Origin: a virus
Reading direction: 5' to 3' (one strand)
DNA: 58,289 nt
Virus record (IMG/VR): IMGVR_UViG_3300027513_000017
Coordinates: 1 to 58,289 of that record
Below the pieces are notes generated by a model. The model made no database searches. It saw nothing but the letters and a program-made list of their open reading frames with translations, and was not told the origin of the DNA. Below, one piece after another: positions 54,353 through 58,289 of this stretch. The position numbers were made by a program, and so were the translations under genes. Position 1 is the first letter of the stretch, and each line of letters begins with the position of its first letter.

Positions 54353-56740
54353 ATGGCAGACGATCTTTCATTACTGTTTCGACTGCGCGCGCAGAACCAA
54401 GCCTCACCCGCAATCAAGCAGGTGCAGGGCGATGTCTCTAGACTCACCAAGACAACCTCCACAGAGTTCAACGCCATGCAGCAGGTCACTACCTCTGCAC
54501 TGGGCCGGATCACGTCTTCACTAACTAACTTTTCTTCTCAGATTCCGGTTGTTGGTAATGCCGTATCCGGCCTGTCAGATGAACTGACGACAATGGCAAC
54601 GTCAACAGGGGCATCGGGGAGCCAGTTTGCCGCCCTTGCGGGACCGATTGGGATCGCAGTTACGGTCATCGGAGCACTTACTGGGGCCGCAGTGTTAGGC
54701 GGTAAGGCTTTATTTGATCTAACAGTAACGACCGCAGACTTTCAGGGGAAGCTATTTGATCTTGGTCAGCAAGTCGGGGTGAGCGTCGAGACTCTTTCCA
54801 CGCTGGACATTATTGCTACGCAGACGGGCGGCAGTATTGAAACGGTCACAGCAAGCCTCGGAATCTTTCAGAAGACACTAGAAGCGGCGCAAGATCCAAC
54901 CTCAAAAGAAGCCGAACTATTAGCCGAACTCGGAATTACTTCAAGTGATACCGAAGTCGCTTTAAGACAAGCACTCAAGGCGCTTTTTGATCTAGGTGAA
55001 GGATCGGAGCAGACAGCCAAGAGTCTCGAGTTGTTCGGGCGTGGTGGCCGATTTGTTAATGCCATCATGAAAGAGAGCGGCGGCAATATCGACGTGCTCA
55101 TGGAGAAGTATCGTGACCTCGGAATCCTCATCACCACAGACGTAGCCTCCGCGTCGGATCAATTCAACGACGACCTCGACACGATCAATCGACAGGTAAG
55201 AGCACTCACGGCAGAGATCGGCAACGAGTTGATGCCGACCGTGTTGGCGGCGATTCAGCAGATAGGTCAATTCTTAGAGCAGAATCGTGGAGTCCTGGCG
55301 AATTGGGTCACGGACGTTGAAGACGCCATCAGGGGGGTATCAAGGTTCGCTGATGCTATCTATCCGTTAGTCGATGCAATCACCGCGCTCGTGGTGGTTC
55401 TCGAACGGGCCAACCTCTTACAAGGAACAATCGGCTCGCTTATCGACGCCGCGCAACTACTCGGGCAGAACCCAGAGATTGCCCCGCTCAAGATTCCCGA
55501 TCTTGCGGTCCCGATTCGGCCCAGTACGACTCTGCCAGGATCTATTTCAGCCCCTAAGAAATCGGGTAAATCAGAAGCTGATGCTTCTCTCCAATTACTA
55601 AAGCAACTTCAGACAGAGATGTTGCGACTTGAAGATGCAACGAAGACTCAAATTGTAGCGGCTGAATTACTGGACGAGAAGTACAAGAACATCAATCCAG
55701 AGATTAAGAGACAGATTGAGCTGTTGGCCCGCCTGATTGATACCAAGAAGGATCAGCAAGAAGTAGATGAGCAAATAGAAGCGGCGGCGAAGGAATTAAA
55801 GCAGGCCATCGACGCAGAGGTTAAGTCGCTTATCTCGTTTATCGAAGCGCAGAGATTAACGATTAGAGGAACACAGTCAGCTATTGACGCGGCAGATGAA
55901 TATATTTTGCGGTTTGACAATCTCAGCGGGGCAATGGATGAGGTAATTCAGGCCCATCTGCGATTTCAAGCCATCCTCATTGACTCATCCAAACACGCCC
56001 AGCAATTAGCCGAAGACTTAGCCCGAGTTGCAGAAATCACTCCACCCATCGGTGGTACTCCACCGTTTGACGGAACTACCGTTCCCGAACCTGGCACCGT
56101 CCCGATTGACATTGAGGGTGAGATTGGCCCACCACCTGAGTTAACGATTTGGGAAGAAGCGATCGGGTCTCTCCAAGATCGGATGGTGAACTTCTCTGAC
56201 TTCCTCGGCGGCACGTTTATCGACTCCCTCCACGGTGTGGCCGACGCGCTCGCGCAAGGCATTGAAGCATGGGCTTTATACGGCGGCTCGTTTGGTCAGG
56301 CAATGAAGCAAGCCCTAGCTGCACTTGCCGCGAAGATTGCCGCAGAAGCCACGTTACAAGCCGCGTTGCATGCTGCTTATGCCATCGCATCTCTCGCCTT
56401 TGGAGACTTTGGTAGCGCAGCAAGGCACGGAATTGCAGCGGCGAAGTTTGCGGCTATTGCTGGAGGCGCGGCGTTAGGCGCGCGCGCGTTAGCAGGCGGC
56501 GCATTCGATCAAGGCGGTAGTGGTTCATCATCAGGGAGTGGGAATCGATCCACCTCACGCAATAACACACAGAACCAGAATGAGAAGTTGGCACCTATCG
56601 ACATTCCGCGTAACGCTCAAGGCCAACATTTGACCGTGAAGATTCAACCGCCTGAAGGATGGGTGGGCCAAGAGTTTCGTAAGGACTACAACTTAAACGG
56701 AGTGACCCGACTAACGATCTTGACTGACGGACAGAGTTAA
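54353..56740 (+). CDS. Tape measure protein
   Basis: 795 aa from ATG 54353. LLFRLRAQNQASPAIKQVQG is the usual opening of tape-measure proteins. A hydrophobic segment (GPIGIAVTVIGALTGAAVLG, about residues 95-125), long helical and Ala/Gln-rich regions (to about 560) and a second membrane-like Ala-rich part (AALAAKIAAEATLQAALHAA, about 640-700) follow. The C-terminus is Gly/Ser/Asn-rich. It sets tail length and may form the DNA channel. At about 1.5 angstroms per residue the tail would be near 120 nm. Confidence 0.93.
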   Translation: MADDLSLLFRLRAQNQASPAIKQVQGDVSRLTKTTSTEFNAMQQVTTSALGRITSSLTNFSSQIPVVGNAVSGLSDELTTMATSTGASGSQFAALAGPIGIAVTVIGALTGAAVLGGKALFDLTVTTADFQGKLFDLGQQVGVSVETLSTLDIIATQTGGSIETVTASLGIFQKTLEAAQDPTSKEAELLAELGITSSDTEVALRQALKALFDLGEGSEQTAKSLELFGRGGRFVNAIMKESGGNIDVLMEKYRDLGILITTDVASASDQFNDDLDTINRQVRALTAEIGNELMPTVLAAIQQIGQFLEQNRGVLANWVTDVEDAIRGVSRFADAIYPLVDAITALVVVLERANLLQGTIGSLIDAAQLLGQNPEIAPLKIPDLAVPIRPSTTLPGSISAPKKSGKSEADASLQLLKQLQTEMLRLEDATKTQIVAAELLDEKYKNINPEIKRQIELLARLIDTKKDQQEVDEQIEAAAKELKQAIDAEVKSLISFIEAQRLTIRGTQSAIDAADEYILRFDNLSGAMDEVIQAHLRFQAILIDSSKHAQQLAEDLARVAEITPPIGGTPPFDGTTVPEPGTVPIDIEGEIGPPPELTIWEEAIGSLQDRMVNFSDFLGGTFIDSLHGVADALAQGIEAWALYGGSFGQAMKQALAALAAKIAAEATLQAALHAAYAIASLAFGDFGSAARHGIAAAKFAAIAGGAALGARALAGGAFDQGGSGSSSGSGNRSTSRNNTQNQNEKLAPIDIPRNAQGQHLTVKIQPPEGWVGQEFRKDYNLNGVTRLTILTDGQS

Positions 56741-56742
56741 AG

Positions 56743-57153
56743 ATGCCAGCAGAATTTCCATTTCCGAGTGTTAGTGGTTCAAACCCAATCCCGCTTTTCT
56801 ATGAGAAGTTGCCGGAGCGTTTCAATGTGGGCCGGACTATCTACGACGACAGCGGCGTCGATAAGAAACTTCAATCAGGTGGAGCGGGAGTCAAGACTTA
56901 CGTAATCCGCTATGACGGACTCACTGCCGCAGAGGCGGCCATCCTTGATAACTGGGCCGCAACGATGTTCTACAGCGAAGATGAAGGAAGCGCCTACGCC
57001 TGTAACTTCAGGGAGCACGTAGCGGGAACAGCATGGACAGACACGAGCGGAACACTCCTTTCAAATGTCTACATAGCAGCGGGTGGTTACAAGAAGTCCC
57101 ACGAGAAAACATGGTCTAACGCGCGTGAATTCCTGATGGAGAAATACGGCTAA
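56743..57153 (+). CDS. Distal tail / tip-proximal protein, 136 aa
   Basis: A small beta-rich protein with FERFNVGRTIYDD-like opening region (KLPERFNVGRTIYDDSG), VKTYVIRYDGLTAAEAAILD and SHEKTWSNAREFLMEKYG. Its place between tape measure and tip gene and the length match a minor tail (gpM/L-like) protein. It shares its final base with the next start. Confidence 0.75.
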   Translation: MPAEFPFPSVSGSNPIPLFYEKLPERFNVGRTIYDDSGVDKKLQSGGAGVKTYVIRYDGLTAAEAAILDNWAATMFYSEDEGSAYACNFREHVAGTAWTDTSGTLLSNVYIAAGGYKKSHEKTWSNAREFLMEKYG

Positions 57154-58289
57154 TGCAGGCTGTGAACTCCGCGCTTCAGACCGAATTAGACAAGGGACTT
57201 GGTAGTCCTGTTGTGCTCGTAGACTTGTTCGAGTTCTACGCGGCAGACGAAGTACCAGGCGCAACCGGATTCGATCCGGCTGATGCTATCGAGACTTTTG
57301 CGGCTCAAGAGATTACGTGGAACTCCATCGCTTATCGACGCGAAGTAATCAATCGCTCGGACATCATCAAGTCGATCACTGAGAAGATCAATTCAGTAAC
57401 CCTCACCTTCAGCAACATCAGTCGTTATCTTGCAACATTGGCGCAGAGTCAGGACATGGAAGGAATGATCGTCGTCATTCGCTGTGTCGCACCCTCGGTC
57501 ACTGATGACAGTTTGGTGTTGTTTACAGGAAGATGCGGGAAACCGTCAGACATTGACAAGCAAACATTCTCGATTACCGCTACGCAGGATTTCGGCAATA
57601 TCAACATCACGATCCCGCCAAACAAGTTTGAGTCAGACGATCCAGAGGGCCGCTTACCTTCCGATCCCGAATTTGAGGGAATCCCATTTAATGCTATTGG
57701 AGGTTCTTTAACCTTCCCGCAAGTAGTCCCTGCCACTTCCTTCTTCGGGCGGCTCTTTGGGCGTCGGAAAACTGTTCAGACTACCGCGCAGTGGTCGTCT
57801 ACAGATAACACTCCTTATGGTCAGGTGATCCGAGAATGTTTTGGGCGCACCCAGGTTGAACTAATCATTTTCAACTGGGCCGATAAGGGAACACACGTGG
57901 GCTATTTGGCGGCTGTTTCACGTGGCCCGGTTGCCGCTATTACCAACATTAAATCTCGCACCGAAGGACTCAGCGATCCCGTTTGTAACTTTGCGAATCC
58001 TCCTGCTCCCGCTGTCACGCACTTAGGAAATGTGGGCACCGCGAATGGAGCGGCTACGTGTCAGTCCGATCTGGCCAGAGGTTTGTACTTCTCGAAACTG
58101 GCTTACATCGAAGGGGCTGCTATCGGCTTTCAGAACGGGCAGATTGTTCCGTTAGGTTTGGACGAGCAGGACACGCCTCCGGTACTGACGGCAATCGTCA
58201 GAGGCCGGAAGATGCCGGTGCGTAACTCATCGGGTGTTTATGGAGGTGAGGAGTGGTCTAACAATCCGGTGGATATTCTCCGTTTCATA
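57153..58289 (+). CDS. Tail tip / central fibre protein, N-terminal part (continues at position 1)
   Basis: ATG 57153 overlaps the preceding stop. The first 160 residues (MQAVNSALQTELDKGLGSPV, RREVINRSDIIKSITEKINS, LFTGRCGKPSDIDKQTFSI) resemble the DUF2163-like N-terminus of tail-tip proteins, with an N-terminal hub fold. It then continues through IPPNKFESDDPEGRLPSDPE and an FGRTQVELIIFNWADKG segment to the end of the window, and in the same frame from base 3 on the other side. 326 complete codons and the first base of the next lie before 58132. Confidence 0.88.
   Translation, partial: MQAVNSALQTELDKGLGSPVVLVDLFEFYAADEVPGATGFDPADAIETFAAQEITWNSIAYRREVINRSDIIKSITEKINSVTLTFSNISRYLATLAQSQDMEGMIVVIRCVAPSVTDDSLVLFTGRCGKPSDIDKQTFSITATQDFGNINITIPPNKFESDDPEGRLPSDPEFEGIPFNAIGGSLTFPQVVPATSFFGRLFGRRKTVQTTAQWSSTDNTPYGQVIRECFGRTQVELIIFNWADKGTHVGYLAAVSRGPVAAITNIKSRTEGLSDPVCNFANPPAPAVTHLGNVGTANGAATCQSDLARGLYFSKLAYIEGAAIGFQNGQIVPLGLDEQDTPPVLTAIVRGRKMPVRNSSGVYGGEEWSNNPVDILRFI
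58132..58289. repeat. Terminal overlap, right copy
   Basis: Identical to 1-158 except C at 58163 instead of T at 32. Removing one copy leaves a 58,131-bp circle with an uninterrupted tail-tip gene. Confidence 0.93.

Noticed and set aside
36193-58289. An integrated prophage with host flanks
   Set aside because: No integrase, attachment site or chromosomal gene is visible, and the ends join into a circle in frame.

Overview
The window is the genome of an uncultivated tailed bacteriophage (Caudoviricetes, siphovirus layout) written once around as a circle. The first 158 bases recur as the last 158 with one synonymous mismatch, so the circle is about 58,131 bp and the tail-tip gene runs across the junction (57153 to the end, then 1 to 4262; about 1,746 aa). 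It has a terminase, an HK97-type portal, protease and capsid, a tape-measure gene and tail-tip genes, and no sheath, integrase, DNA polymerase or helicase that I can recognise. The host cannot be named. Shine-Dalgarno sequences of the AAGGAG type, an LPS-type GT25 glycosyltransferase and two enzymatic tail proteins make a Gram-negative, glycan-coated bacterium most likely.

Layout. (1) About 19.8-20.7 kb is a control region: a leftward pair made of a ribbon-helix-helix (RHH) protein and a UmuD-like S24 protease, a rightward RHH gene and a GIY-YIG/RHH gene. Three copies of a 17-bp operator each fill the spacer of a predicted promoter. (2) 19.75 to 12.56 kb, leftward: a tightly overlapping early operon of some 23 small genes, many with zinc ribbons, plus a NinG-like recombination nuclease. 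(3) 20.7-30.6 kb, rightward: a recombination module (ERF annealing protein, YqaJ exonuclease, SSB, DnaQ-like exonuclease), two strongly structured non-coding stretches (24.38-24.58 and 24.80-25.32 kb), many small zinc-ribbon or membrane proteins, an M15 endolysin and a VRR-NUC-like nuclease, closed by a terminator at 30.75 kb. (4) 30.85-36.2 kb: a holin candidate, an antisense HNH homing endonuclease and a run of small membrane or coiled-coil proteins. (5) 36.2 kb through the junction to 12.56 kb, rightward: late genes for packaging, head, tail and receptor-binding or depolymerase proteins, ending at a zinc-ribbon gene and a small exported protein.

The most striking feature is a glycan cassette inside the late operon (40.37-47.12 kb, between the minor head gene and the prohead protease). 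It encodes GDP-mannose 4,6-dehydratase, GDP-L-fucose synthase, a GT11 fucosyltransferase, two GT25-like and one further glycosyltransferase and three methyltransferases. A GT4 glycosyltransferase lies directly behind the capsid gene. The phage therefore appears to make GDP-L-fucose from GDP-mannose and build a fucosylated, possibly methylated glycan. Co-expression with head genes points to virion glycosylation; host surface remodelling is the alternative.

A second possible new system is the RHH plus UmuD-like pair with its three operators, which looks like a LexA/CI-type switch split into two polypeptides. A third is the unusually long structured RNA candidate at 24.86-25.32 kb.
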